Positions 12,346-22,885 of a stretch of DNA of 64,000 nt are shown here, one piece after another. The translations under genes and the position numbers were made by a program. The notes under the pieces were generated by a model, which did no database searches, had not been told where the DNA came from, and saw only the letters and a list, made by a program, of their open reading frames with translations. The stretch spans positions 131,278,833 through 131,342,832 of the forward strand of contig OW799233.1 in assembly GCA_941918925.1 (NCBI GenBank), in the 5' to 3' direction. Source of the DNA: Phyto melanocephala. Its lineage: Eukaryota; Arthropoda; Insecta; Diptera; Rhinophoridae. Position 1 is the first letter of the stretch. Each line of letters starts with the position of its first letter.

Positions 12346-13329
12346 CTTCTAATGGAAGGTTTTCCAAAAAAAAATTCTAAAAAAATTGATAATTTTTGTT
12401 TAGTTAGAGAAAATTAATTTTCATATGTTAAAAAAAAGGGCATTCACAAATTCTTAACAAACGAATGTTTTTTTGTTTCCACATTTTTCATTTATTTACT
12501 GTTAGTGAAGGGCATTTAAGATACAACACAAACAAACATATAATGTTTACTTATCATGTTAAATTTGCATAAGTTTTACTGTAATTGTTATCAGCTGTCG
12601 TGATCCTCGTTATTAATCAGCAGATGACAATTGCTTAAGTGAGAGTCTCTCTCAATAATATTAAAAAATACTACTGTTAAACACCCTTTTTGTTAAACTT
12701 GTTTCGAGTTTCATAATTGTTTTGTTGTTTAAATGTCCTTTGTTTTGTTTTCTAGTATTTCCCTCTTTATTTACCCCCTTTTTTATTTACTTTTTACTTG
12801 TCTGATATTGTGTTGGCATTTCTTTAACGGAAGCTTTTTATATTTTTAAAAAATTGCATTTAATATGTATATATTTACATGTCAGAGTATTAGTAAAGGG
12901 CTGCCTTTATTCTTGTCTTGCATTTGAAAAACACCTTTGAACAATTTTCATTTCTATACTATTTGTGGTTTATTGTTGCTATTGCAGTGAATAGTTGTTC
13001 CTGTTTTTTATGAATTTTTAAAATGATGAACAATATGTTCGTGCATATATTTTCCTAAATTTAATCTCTTTTGTAATTGTTTGACATTTTTAAAAAATGG
13101 TAGTAATATTTACTATGGTTATTACTCATATTTATGTATGTACGTATGTACCTTTCCTAAAAATTTTTACATTCCGTTCAAAATTTAAAAACAATTTTAA
13201 GTTTTTTAAAGCTTCTTTAATATAAAAAATTGTGATAATTTTTTATATTATTTATTTTTTTAATATGGGAATTTCAATAAATTCCTGATTTTTATAAATT
13301 TTCATTATCTGAAGATAGTTAACTTTTTT
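12346..13329. other. A+T-rich stretch, nothing supported
   Basis: Homopolymer tracts and a short GTATGTACGTATGTA run near 13136. No repeat ends or coding frames recognised. Confidence 0.5.
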
Positions 13330-14287
13330 GTACCCCTTACATCAGAGTGTAAAAGGATTTAATAAGTTTGTCATTCCATTTGTAATTTATACAATAATAA
13401 TTTTAGATCTAGTGTGTAAAAATAAAGTTTTGAGAAAACCCCATTTAAATTTTCATAACGCATTATCACTGTGAACACACATTTAGTTGGGAGATGCGTT
13501 TGGTATGGTTAGTTATGATTGGGTGCCGACTTTGGTGACGTCATGCCTATGTGGTGACGTATTTTTTTCGCTTTTAGTGTGACAATACCTTTGCTATTGT
13601 TGCTGCTCTGTTTGTTATGATCTCGATACTTAATTCTTAAGCCGCAACCAGTAACTGACGCAACAACGTTTTGTACGTTTTAATGGGGTAAATAATTTTT
13701 TTTATCATAATTCAAACTCATTACATCTTATTCTACACACTTTTAGGTACCAGAATCCACTCTTAAGTCCAAACCCGTTTTTCGACACACTAGGTCCCTT
13801 TTCTCGGAGAAGGTCACATATTTTGAATCTTTATAAATAAAAGAATTGATTTAGCTAAGTCCGTCTACCCGTGTGGATGTTTAAATCAACTTTTTGTAGC
13901 CCCCGTGTATACTTCAGACTTTTATATGGTATAAGTTTATCAGATATGCTTTCAAGAATTTTTCTATTAAAATCAGTTACACACAATTGCCTCTGTTTTT
14001 ATCCAAAAAAATTTCAATTTCCCAGCTCCTATAAATTTTTTTAAAACAATAGTTTCTTATATATAAAAAGTACCTCTGGCAACATTTACAGCAAATTTTG
14101 GTTAAATGATTCAATTACCGACTAAGAATTTAGAAAAAAAAAATCAATTGAAAGTAGTTATTGATTTCCTTAATAAGTTTTGGTAAAAGTTGCACCATAT
14201 AATATCAATTATGGTCATGACATGATAGTACAAACTGTGTTAGAACTACAAGATAAGGCACAGCCGAATATAGCGCTCTTTTTTGTT
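13330..14287 (+). mobile_element. Mini-me-like repeat, interrupted copy
   Basis: Starts with the degenerate 5' hairpin GTACCCCTTAC...GTGTAAAAGG and ends with GCCGAATATAGCGCTCTT. Between about 13426 and 13795 it is broken by about 370 bp unrelated to other copies. The later part (13795-14287), including CTCTGGCAACATTTACAG and CATGATAGTACAAACTG, is shared with the copy at 24130-26190. It preserves the empty sites of both insertions found there. Confidence 0.75.
13426..13795. other. Unclassified insertion in a mini-me-like repeat
   Basis: About 370 bp, less A+T-rich than its surroundings, separating AAAATAAAGT from TATTTTGAATC, which are adjacent in other copies. It contains the palindrome TGACGTCA at 13536-13543 and a second TGACGT near 13555. 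I see no open frame, and the junctions lack clear inverted repeats or a target duplication, so its nature is unknown. Confidence 0.45.
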
Positions 14288-14431
14288 TATGGTAGATTTA
14301 TAAAGTTGTGTATAGGCTTTCGGTCATATGTAACGGGCATTTTATAAGAAAATTTTCAATTAAATGAACATACGAAATTACAAAAGCGAAAAACATTCTC
14401 TTAGATCTCAATTGGCAGAAGTTTAAACTTA

Positions 14432-14562
14432 CCCCCATACCTAAACAAGAGCGTTGAGCGTCAAGCGTTGGAGTTTTACATGTGTTTTGTTTTTGTTACA
14501 ATAACAAAATACATGCAAAATTGAAATGCTTGACGCTCGACGCTCTTGTTTAGGTATGGGCC
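14432..14562. mobile_element. PIF/Harbinger-like MITE with long arms
   Basis: A 131-bp element with arms of about 33 bp: CCCATACCTAAACAAGAGCG plus T/C GAGCGTCAAGC at the left and the reverse complement at the right, with one internal mismatch. Each side is flanked by TTA (14429-14431 and 14563-14565), the target duplication typical of PIF/Harbinger transposons. The centre holds GTTTTGTTTTTGTTACAATA. A related internal string (GTTACAATAACAAAACACAT) recurs near 42719-42740. Confidence 0.8.
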
Positions 14563-14568
14563 TTAAGC

Positions 14569-15412
14569 TGGATTCACCCATAAAATTTTAGTTCAGAACA
14601 ATTTTTTTTTTATATTGAGTTTGATGTTTTACTCTTGAGAGAGAGAGAGATTATTTTGTTCAGAAAGTTTTTTCTTGAATTAGTTTAATTTTAATTAATT
14701 GGGATGCCACTTTTTTTAATATTTACATGAAAGTTTGATTTGGTTGCCACATCACACAGTATCAGTACATTTATTATACAAAAATTGTTTTTGCCGATAA
14801 TTAACAATTAAAATGGAATTTAATGAAAATATTGCTCAAAAATTAATTGAAGAATTAAAAAAACCAGGAAGAGAATGTTTGTATGACATGAGCAATAGTG
14901 CATACAAAAATAATTATTTGAAACAGGGGTTTTCTCACTCCGATTCATTTTATTTTCGATTTTTTTTTTTATAAATTTCTTTTGCAAACAAATTGACTTT
15001 ATGCACTTCAATTTAAAATAATAATTTTAGTTTTCTTCTATCCGACATTTTCTTCACATATATTTTAATGAAATAATTTACTTTTGTATTTATTTACATA
15101 GTTTGCTAGCGGTGCTGCCACTTTGTACAACTGTTTGCATTTTTATATTATATGGCAGCTTTGTTTTTTCGGATAAATTTCCTGAAATGGGTGAATCGTT
15201 CTGCAGAAAACAGAAAAATAATTTACGTTTGTATTTATTTACATAGTTTGCTAGCGGTGCTGCCACTTTGTACAACTGTTTGCATTTTTATATTATATGG
15301 CAGCTTTGTTTTTTCGGATAAATTTCCTGAAATGGGTGAATCGTTCTGCAGAAAACTCTCAGTAAAAAATGTTATTCTCCGGAAAAAATTTTGTTCAGAA
15401 CAAATGGGTTAA
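14569..15412. mobile_element. Possible composite element with degenerate inverted ends
   Basis: The left edge GGATTCACCCAT and right edge ATGGGTTAATTCACC are roughly inverted, and both sides contain TTCAGAACAA close to the edge. The unit encloses the 145-bp tandem duplication. A GAGAGAGAGAGA run lies near 14637-14650. No transposase is seen and the edges match imperfectly, so this boundary call is tentative. Confidence 0.35.
15080..15356. repeat. Tandem duplication, 145-bp period
   Basis: Two copies of a unit starting near TTTGTATTTATTTACATAGT and continuing through GCTAGCGGTGCTGCCACTTT to TTCTGCAGAAAAC. The GCTAGC sites lie at 15105 and 15250. The copies are essentially identical over about 130 bp, so the duplication is recent. 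Confidence 0.95.
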
Positions 15413-16309
15413 TTCACCTTTAGTCTAGTTTGATTATTTTTTATTATTATCATCAAAAAAGTTCAACAAATTTGGTTCAATAATATTAAATTACCTTCTT
15501 CTGGCAAGAGACAATAAATGTTTAAGATTTATTCATTGATATTTATTGTTGCTGGCTACATTTTTATGTCCACATTTATGTATACATACTTATTTGAATG
15601 TACATACTTCAATGTACATATGTATATGCAATCTTGTACCTTAAAAAATTTTCAAGGTAAAACTTAAGAATATGAATGACCGAACAAAATATAAACTGAA
15701 GTTTTTATAGATTTTTTTGTGCACACATATGTATGTACATACATTAGGGAAATACCTTTTAAATTTTTTTTTTAAATATCAAAATTGGTATAGCACAGTC
15801 CCATACAGCATAAAAAAATGATAAGGGAACGTATATTTATTGTTTCGCTAAGGCCAAAAAAGTTTACACACCAACCGCGATGAAGTTTTGAAAATTTGTA
15901 ATTTTCTTTTGGTTAAGAAAAATTAATAATATGTTTATTTAAAACAAAAAATAGCTCAAGAATGAAATTTCATTAATATTTAGAGATGGTAAGAGATTTT
16001 TCCGCAAACCAAAACGTATCTTTAACCTTTTTTAACGAGTAATGAATATAAAACAGCGTGTAAAATAATGAATATTCAATATTGCCTCGAAATAATTTTA
16101 AATTATGTAAAATAATATTTTTGATAGTTCAACTCAGTGCTCGAAAATGTCTTTCAAGAAAAGTTTCCAATCAGTTGAAAAAAATTCCATCTGGAAAAAC
16201 CATGTTAACTGCAGTTAACTATATTCAAAAATAGTTTAGAAACAGCATTTCGATTATTCAAGTAAACAAAAAAATTTAAATATATAAATTTTAAACCTAT
16301 ACCCCCAAT
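15413..16309. other. A+T-rich stretch, nothing supported
   Basis: Short GTACATACAT-type runs near 15580-15640 and 15730-15750. No frame or repeat end recognised. Confidence 0.5.
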
Positions 16310-16387
16310 CAAGGCATATTTATTCATCAGGTAATTGCAGTTCGGAGAGAATTTTTTGTTTATATTTTTTATATATAAAGTTTGGCA

Positions 16388-17218
16388 TCTATATATATAA
16401 AAGTGAAACTCTCTGTGTGTGTGTGTGTGTTAGCTATAGACTCCGAAACTGTAAAACCGATCGGACTCAAACTTTGGTAAGTTGTTGTACACATACCAGG
16501 GGGTGTTTATGGGTGAAAAAAAGTGGGCGGAGTCACGCCCATAAAAAATTAGTTATCAGTTTTAGCTACTTGCACTTGACCGATTTTTCTGAAACTTTGC
16601 ACACATATCGAGCTGTCATGACTAAATAATTTCGTGATAAGAAAAGGGGGCGGGGCCACGCCCCTAAAAAAGTTTTAATTTTGAGGTACTTGCACTAGAC
16701 TGATTTTTCTGAAACTTTGCACACATATTGAGCTGTCATGGCTTTATAATTTCGTGATTGAAAAAGTGGGCGGGGCCATGCCCATAAAAAATTAGTTATC
16801 AGTTTTAGCTACTTGCACTGGACCGAATTTTCTGAAACTTTGCAAACATACTGAGCTGTCATGACTTTACACTTTCGTCATTAGAAAAGTGGGCAGTGCC
16901 ACGCCCATTAAAAAAAGGTATCATTTTGAGGTACTTGCACTGGCGCGATTTTTCTGAAACTTTGCACACATATTGAGTTTTCATGACTATACAGTTTCGT
17001 ATTTAGAAAGTGGGCAGTGCCACGCCCATAAAAAAAGGTATCATTTTGAGGTACTTACACTGGACCGATTTTTCTGAAACTTTGCACACTTATTGAGCTG
17101 TCATGACTATACAGTTTCGTAATTAGAAAAGTGGGCAGTGCCACGCTCATAAAGAAAAAATTTAGAATGCGATTAAAATTCATGATGGGGCGTAGCAACG
17201 CGCGCCGGGATTGGCTAG
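16388..17218 (+). mobile_element. Non-autonomous Helitron, complete
   Basis: Starts TCTATATATATAAAAGTGAA and ends GCGCGCCGGGATTGGCTAG. These are the 5' TC and 3' CTRR termini of Helitrons, with a GC-rich potential hairpin just before the end. The base before is A and the base after is T, the A|T target without duplication that Helitrons use. The 831-bp body has no Rep/helicase frame. Near the 5' end is a GT run (16414-16430), then an array of five units of about 120 bp. It moved, if at all, with enzymes from another copy. Confidence 0.9.
16568..17155 (+). repeat. Five tandem ~120-bp units inside the Helitron
   Basis: Units begin ACTTGCAC at 16568, 16688, 16811, 16933 and 17053 (periods 120, 123, 122, 120). 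Each contains TTTTTCTGAAACTTTGCACA and a G+C-rich near-palindrome of the type GGGCGGGGCCACGCCC. The rest is A+T-rich. Confidence 0.93.
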
Positions 17219-17427
17219 TTTGAAATAAATTAGAAAAGAGAGAAAATTGTTTTTTATTTATGCATTTTGACAGCTGAAATTAAAATAAGTGTTGAAAAAA
17301 ATAATCAGCTGGCGAATCAAGAGTACCTGATGAATAAATATGCCTTGACCCCCAATTAGTAACGCTCGTTGAAATTCAAGAGCCATTTTAGCGATTTTAG
17401 CTTATATATTAATACCAAAATATCAGA

Positions 17428-17583
17428 ATGACTTGTATCCGATATGCGAGTTTATCTGCGGACAATGACATATGGTTTTCAGACCATAGATTTCGCGACG
17501 CCAACTTCGAAGATTTATATCAATCACTTTCAAGATTTGAAGCTGCTGAAAATTGCTTTATTAAGCATTATAAAAAAAGATAA
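17428..17583 (+). CDS. Short coding-like frame, unidentified
   Basis: A 51-codon frame from ATG at 17428 whose composition looks more protein-like than nearby chance frames: charged and aromatic residues (NDIWFSDHRFRDANFEDL) followed by SRFEAAENCF. An overlapping longer frame (17444-17713) exists in another register, so the correct register is uncertain. It lies about 70 bp outside the CAAGG MITE. I do not recognise the sequence. It may be a piece of an old transposon or a degraded exon, or chance. Confidence 0.2.
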   Translation: MTCIRYASLSADNDIWFSDHRFRDANFEDLYQSLSRFEAAENCFIKHYKKR

Positions 17584-18295
17584 TTTAAAACTACGAAAGC
17601 AACAAAGAAGTAATATCTGTACAGAGCGTGCCATTAAAGTTGTTCAGGATACTTATACTTTCAGTAAATCTCCTCGAACTTTAAGTCTTAAATTTTTATC
17701 TTTCAATAACTGACTCACAATTTTTCTTGTTTTTGTTATACATACATATATACGTAACTTTGAGTAATTTAAAAAATATTTTTTTTTTAAACCTGTTTAG
17801 AAAAACCAATTAGACGTGAGCTTTTTTGAATAAAATTACAAAAGTTTATGATTTTCGTGGTTACTAGGACATGGTTGATCTCATGGTACTATGCCAAAAA
17901 ATTGGTGATACCCTAATGTACATATGTATGTAACTTTAGACTTTATTTATGTATTATGTATTGAGGAGTATTTATATTTTGACCAATATACCACATATTA
18001 TGTTACTCACAAAAAAAGCCTGTATAGATTCAGTGCTTCTTAAAGCAGGAAAAATTTTGTTACAATTTTAGAACATAATTTAAGAAAACATATTAAATGA
18101 TTTTTTTCATAAATGTTGCTGTTGGCAACACTTCAAGGTAAAATTAATCCGTTTAGCATTTACAAACAACTTTAGATGAATGCAATATTTTCGATAATTT
18201 TGTTTATTTATTAATTTTTTTTCATGAATTTATTCTGTTTTTGTTAAATATTATGTTTTTAAGAAAAATAAGATTTTAAAAATAAAAAAATTTTT
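17584..18295. other. A+T-rich stretch, nothing supported
   Basis: Homopolymer runs and a TACATATGTATGTA palindrome near 17919-17932. No coding frame or repeat end. Confidence 0.5.
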
Positions 18296-18552
18296 ATTAC
18301 CATTCACACGAAAGTGCTAAAGGTTATATGCATATCAGTTTGTTATTCCGTTTATATTGTAATTCCTTCAGTATTTATTTGCGACCCCATAAAGTGTATA
18401 TATTTTGAATCCTTTTAGATGTAAAAGTCGGTTTTGCTATGTTGGTCTGTCTGTTCGTTTGTCCATCCCTCTGTGTAGGCTTTAAAATCAACTTCCACAT
18501 AGCCCACAGACTCGCATGTGGTATAAATTTATCAAATATGTTTTCGAGAATT
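18296..18552 (+). mobile_element. Mini-me-like repeat, 5' fragment
   Basis: Begins with the decayed hairpin ACCATTCACACGAAAGTG and runs through GACCCCATAAAGTGTATAT and the GTCTGTCTGTTCGTTTGTCC core. It stops at GAGAATTT, where other copies continue TGCTATTGAAAATCAG. The 3' part is lost. Confidence 0.7.
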
Positions 18553-18731
18553 TAGTGTTGCCAACCTTTTATTTTTTAGAGATTTTTAAAATGGTACTAT
18601 TTTTTGTGTGCCATGACAGGATTTAGAGTCAGATTAAATACCTGTGTTTTAGGCTGGTGTTCGTTATTTCCTGGTACTCCTGCAGCTTATCGGCTTGTCT
18701 TTTTAAATGCGTTTATCATATTTAAGACATA

Positions 18732-19040
18732 ATGACACGTATCTACGAGAAAGATTTTTTAACAATTGTAAATTACGACAGCACAAGACTCAGGAGTAGG
18801 TCAATACTTGTCTCCGTTATTGGGTTAATTACTTTTTTAAATCTTAATTTAATTTTATTTTTGGTTATTTTTATTTTGCGAACACTTTCGCACTTTCAGT
18901 TTTTCACGGGAAATATAAAACTTTTAAACGTGGAGGAACTATACCCTTCCTCCTATCTTCTATTCGAAAACGGCAGTGTGGCCATCTACTTCTTCAATCC
19001 GCTGGTTGGCAACAAGTTCAAGTTTTTAATAAATTTTTAA
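18732..19040 (+). CDS. 102-codon frame with coding-like codon use; possible membrane protein fragment
   Basis: This open frame lies in very A+T-rich DNA, yet codons 66-98 (18927-19025) use mainly C- or G-ending codons (TTC, AAC, GGC, GTG, GCC, ATC, TAC, CTG, AAG), as in fly genes. The translation has a basic stretch (RLRSRS, residues 19-24), one strongly hydrophobic segment (about 25-49) followed by Arg50, then a soluble part with FENGSVAIYFF and NPLVGNKFKF. That fits a single-pass membrane protein with a cytoplasmic N-terminus. The layout weakly recalls sarcoglycans, but I cannot assign a family. A splice-acceptor-like CACTTTCAG ends at 18899, so only the later part may be an exon. No partner exon was found. 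A retrocopy or transposon origin is possible. Confidence 0.3.
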   Translation: MTRIYEKDFLTIVNYDSTRLRSRSILVSVIGLITFLNLNLILFLVIFILRTLSHFQFFTGNIKLLNVEELYPSSYLLFENGSVAIYFFNPLVGNKFKFLINF

Positions 19041-19467
19041 TTTTAACAAAAATGTTAAATAAAAAAGATTGGTAATCACTGTTACAGTTTCTCGTATACA
19101 CTCGAGCATCAACATAAGATCATGCAATAACAAACAAAAAAATCCAGTCAATACTTTAAGACGCCTTTGTTTTAACTTGAGTTTTGTTGTTGCGTACCTA
19201 TATTGTACTCCATACATGAATGATCATACACACTGCCAACAGAGATCAGAACTTAATTGCAATCCATATAATCAGACAAATGAACAGAAGATCGGCAGAG
19301 AGACAGGACAGGCTGTAAAAATCTTACGTTTTTGTAGGTATTAAAAATGAAAAGGCACATAAAAATAATACACATTACGAGCACAATGAAAATATTGAAA
19401 TCTTAGATCTGTTGTTATTTTTTTCGTCGTATGTTTGCTTGGACTGTTTTTAGTACTCGGTTTTTAT
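19041..19467. other. A+T-rich stretch, nothing supported
   Basis: Slightly higher complexity than average (19070-19340) with frames on both strands, but composition is not coding-like and no repeat ends are seen. Confidence 0.45.
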
Positions 19468-20336
19468 TATACCCTTCACAGTGAGTGTAAGGGATATTGA
19501 GGTTTGTCATGCCGTGTGAAATTTCTACAATATTCGTTCGCAACCCCATAAAGTATATATTTTCGGAAAGCTTATGAATATAGGAGTCGATTAAGCACTA
19601 TCCGTTTGTCCGTCTGACCAGTCTGTGTGTATGTTGAAATCACCTTTTTGTAGCGCCTCGTTATTGCAAAGCCCAGTGTAAGATATCAAAATATTAAAAA
19701 TAATCGGGTGCAGATCAGCATTGAAAATCAGCATAATCGCGCCATAACTTTCTAAGATATGAGCAAATAAACACTACTGCTTCTGTTTTTTAGCTTATTT
19801 TAACCATAAAAACTAAAATTTTATAGACAGGGTTGTAACTATTTATAGATTTGGTATGCCTCTGGAGATATTTACGAAACATTTTGGATAAATTGATCAC
19901 TAATCAGCAAAGTTATAGGCAGAAATTATTAAAAAATATATTATTTTAAGATACCAAATTATAAGCCGTAATCTCAGAAATTATTTCTAAGAAAAACTAA
20001 CAGATCGGTTTGAAACCTACTGAGATATCAGTACCAGAGTACATTTGCTCTGTTTTTCATAAAATTTACAAACAGAAACCGATATTTTTCAGTTTCTATA
20101 CAACCAAGAGAGCCAATATAGACATCAAATGAAAGGTCTTGACTAGTAGTTGGCAGTAACTATGTAAAAATTCAAAATCAAAGATGGCAACGAAAATAAT
20201 AAAGAAAATGGCGAATTACATGAAATCTAAAATCTAGACTTAGCTACGATGTGGTCATCATACTAACATACATATGTACATGACGGTGAAGGGTATTACC
20301 AGTTTCGGTATGGCCGAATATAGCGCTCTTGCTTGT
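19468..20336 (+). mobile_element. Mini-me-like repeat, near full length
   Basis: Starts TATACCCTTCACAGTGAGTG and ends with GGTATGGCCGAATATAGCGC followed by TCTTGCTTG. The interior has CCCCATAAAGTATATATTTT, a GTCGATTAAGC block, GTTTGTCCGTCTGACC, and several ATCTCAG/AGATATGAGC strings. At 869 bp it is among the longest uninterrupted copies in the window. No target duplication is apparent. Confidence 0.82.
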
Positions 20337-22162
20337 TTTTGTTTAAATTTTTTTCTTTTTGTTTTTCTAAAATAATAAAAACAAATACACGAAGAGAAGT
20401 TTAAAGTTAATTTTCTTAAAGAAATTAAATGGCCATACATATTACATCACTGATGGCAAACAAATTTTCATTTTAATTCAAAAAGCAATATCAGTGCATA
20501 GCGAGTTATTTATTAAGATTTTGATAAATAAATCCAGATTTCTGTTCTCTATAATCGTGTGGCATCATTGTACATATTGCTATTTGTATAAGGTTTACAT
20601 TAAAATATTTGATAAATGGGAATAAAAAAAATCATCTCGTGGCATCTTTGTTACTTAAATTGTAGGTACTACGAAAATATGGTTTACACAAATAGTATGT
20701 ACACGTAATTATTTACTTTGCTATTTAATAGTTCTTGGAATTTTTTTCGTAAAAAATAATTGTTAAAATTTTGTTTTTTACTTTTTGCCACAATCAATGA
20801 TTTGCTTCTTTTTAATGAAGATTTTTTTTAAGCTCTTACATAGAAAACTAAATTTTTTCGTAATGTACCTCAATTTGTACATCAATATGTGCTTGATTTT
20901 ATGGCTGTGTATAAAGCCGGCTTTAATGATTCCTTATCGTCTTTTTTTTGTTGTATTTTCAAATCATTATTTAAAACAGCATCATGACTAGTATTACTGG
21001 TTTTATGTTTCGATATTAATGGTTATTGTGAGATTTTTTTAGTTGGTTTTTTTATTGTATCTTGTATTTTTTTTAATAATGTTGTTTTTATTTTGTAGGC
21101 ACCACGTGGGATATTTTTATTATGTACATATTTTGGTTTCTTAAGTTTGGGCGCCTTTAGGTTTATATTTAAGGGTTCATTTTGGTATTTATTATTTTTT
21201 GGTTCTTTTTTTTATTAACGACTGCAGACAATTAGGCGTTTAACAAGCTGATAGGGCGAGAAAAGGGAAAGAAATATTTTAAGTTTTAACAAATAAAGAT
21301 TAGTTATACATTAATTTTTTTCAGCTGGGTGTTTAACGATTTTAAGTGAAGAATCTTAAATTTTAATTAATTTTTTTCAGTTTTAAGCGTTCAGTACGTG
21401 TAGGTTATACAGTCTAACTTCGCTATAGTAAACTTCTATATAATGATGATCTCGTTATTATGAATTGGGATAAAAAAAGCTACACTCTTGTTCTATTTTG
21501 TTCTGCTTTTAAAGAATTTTCATTAAAAGAATTATAAAAATTTTACAGATGTACTTTACTTCATTTAATAAAGTCTTAATTTTTTTATTGCATTGTAATT
21601 TAAATTATAATGTAAGTTTTTAACCGACGTAGATAACGAAAATCATTTGCGTATTGTGGTGTACCGGACAAGTTTCTTTGTCGGAAGGAATCTGCAACCC
21701 TCAAGACTGACAGTTTAGCACATTTCCTACTACTATACCACCAAGGTACCCTTAATAATTAATTATTTAAAACTATTTAAGCAATTTTTGTAAAGAATAC
21801 TAAAAACATTGTGTACTGCGAAGAAAGTAAAATTTTATTTGTTAATGCCCAAAACTTTCCCTATAAAAGAACAACAGAAGATTTTTTCTTCAATAACAAT
21901 TTTAGCAGCATTTGTCCGCGTTCCATTTACGTATTATTGGAGGAAGAAAAAAAGAAGAGTGCAATCCAAGATAAAATACCTGTTTATTTCAAATAAAAGT
22001 AGGGAAAATATAATTATAGAGAAGTATCAAATTTTAAATAATAAAACAAAATTGTTAGTAAGTGATCCTCTCCCCGACAGGCATTAAAGTAAAATCCTTA
22101 AGGACGTCAGCGACCCTGTGCTGTCGTCAATATTCAAATATCTTTAACAAATAAAAATGAGA
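20337..22162. other. A+T-rich stretch with one possible pogo-like end
   Basis: Mostly T-rich DNA with short frames. The only structured pieces are the end-like sequence at 21410 and a slightly G+C-richer patch near 21655-21745 that I cannot assign. Confidence 0.4.
21410..21465 (+). mobile_element. Possible pogo/Tigger-like terminus
   Basis: After TA (21408-21409) the sequence CAGTCTAACTTCGCTATAGT, followed by AAACTTC and a GATCTCGTTATTATGAATT block, resembles the ends of pogo-type Tc1/mariner elements, which start CAGT and insert at TA. No matching opposite end or transposase was found. Confidence 0.3.
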
Positions 22163-22885
22163 AAAACGCTGTATTAGGCTGTGCTGAATCTGATAATACC
22201 CTTCACCATCATTCACATAGGCATTGTGAGTACACCACAGCTTAGCCTAGATTTGATGTTATACGCCTTCTTGCTTTATTTTTTTCGACGCCATATTTAA
22301 TTTTGAATTTTTACTGTATTCATTTGATATCCATATTGAATTTTTAATACTTTACTTTATTTTACTAATCAAGTCTTTTCATTTGATACCAATAATAAGG
22401 GTATTAAAGGGGTTAAAGTCGTAATTGTTATACTTAATCCATATATCTGTTATTTTCTTTCGGACGCTATCTTAGATTTTAACTTTTCTATAGCTTACTG
22501 TATTATACTGTTAAAGCCCTCTAAATTGATACCACAATATTGAGGTTAAAAGATGGTCGTAGTGGTAACCGTCATGAATTTTACACTTTTTTATTCTGTT
22601 AATCAATCTTTTTCTCTTTGTTGTTAAGAAGCTGAAAAAAAATCGATTTTCGTTTGAAAATTTAAGAAACACCGAAATAGTTGTATTTTTGTGCTTATAT
22701 CTCAGTAAGTTTCTCAGAAACTATTTTTGAGACTTTAAAATAAATTTTGGTGGCTTTATCGTGTCCAAAAATTCATTAGGAGCTTTGACATCTTGATATA
22801 TAATTAGCAAAAATATTTATTTAAAAAATTTATTTTTGCCTAAAACTTTGCCGATTAGTGACCGATTTGTCCGAATAGCGCTAGA
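22163..22885 (-). mobile_element. Mini-me-like repeat, 5'-truncated
   Basis: Minus orientation. The 3' end appears first as GCTGTATTAGGCTGTGCTGA followed by ATCTGATAATACCCTTCACC. The body runs through TTATATCTCAGTAAG and AAAACTTTGCCGATTAG. The GTCC/GTCT core and the 5' hairpin are missing at the right side (near GCGCTAGAGGC). Confidence 0.72.

Larger units (their letters stand above)
16310..17347. mobile_element. CAAGG-family MITE with 9-bp target duplication, split by a Helitron
   Basis: Perfect 24-bp terminal inverted repeats start CAAGGCATATTTATTCATCA (16310-16333) and are mirrored at 17324-17347. The flanks carry an exact 9-bp direct repeat ACCCCCAAT (16301-16309 and 17348-17356), a clear target-site duplication. 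Without the Helitron inserted at 16388-17218 the element is about 207 bp and non-coding. CAGCTGA and a CAGCTGTCAAA-like block follow the right end inward and are shared with 30873-31053. A 9-bp duplication fits Mutator-like or related cut-and-paste elements, but the superfamily is not proven. Confidence 0.9.

Noticed and set aside
16417..16629. 70-codon frame starting in the GT run
   Set aside because: It lies within the non-autonomous Helitron and crosses its microsatellite; no protein similarity.
18553..19016. hAT-like ends TAGTGTTGCCAACC and GGTTGGCAACAAG
   Set aside because: No 8-bp duplication flanks the pair, and the right part lies within the coding-like frame, so the match may be fortuitous.
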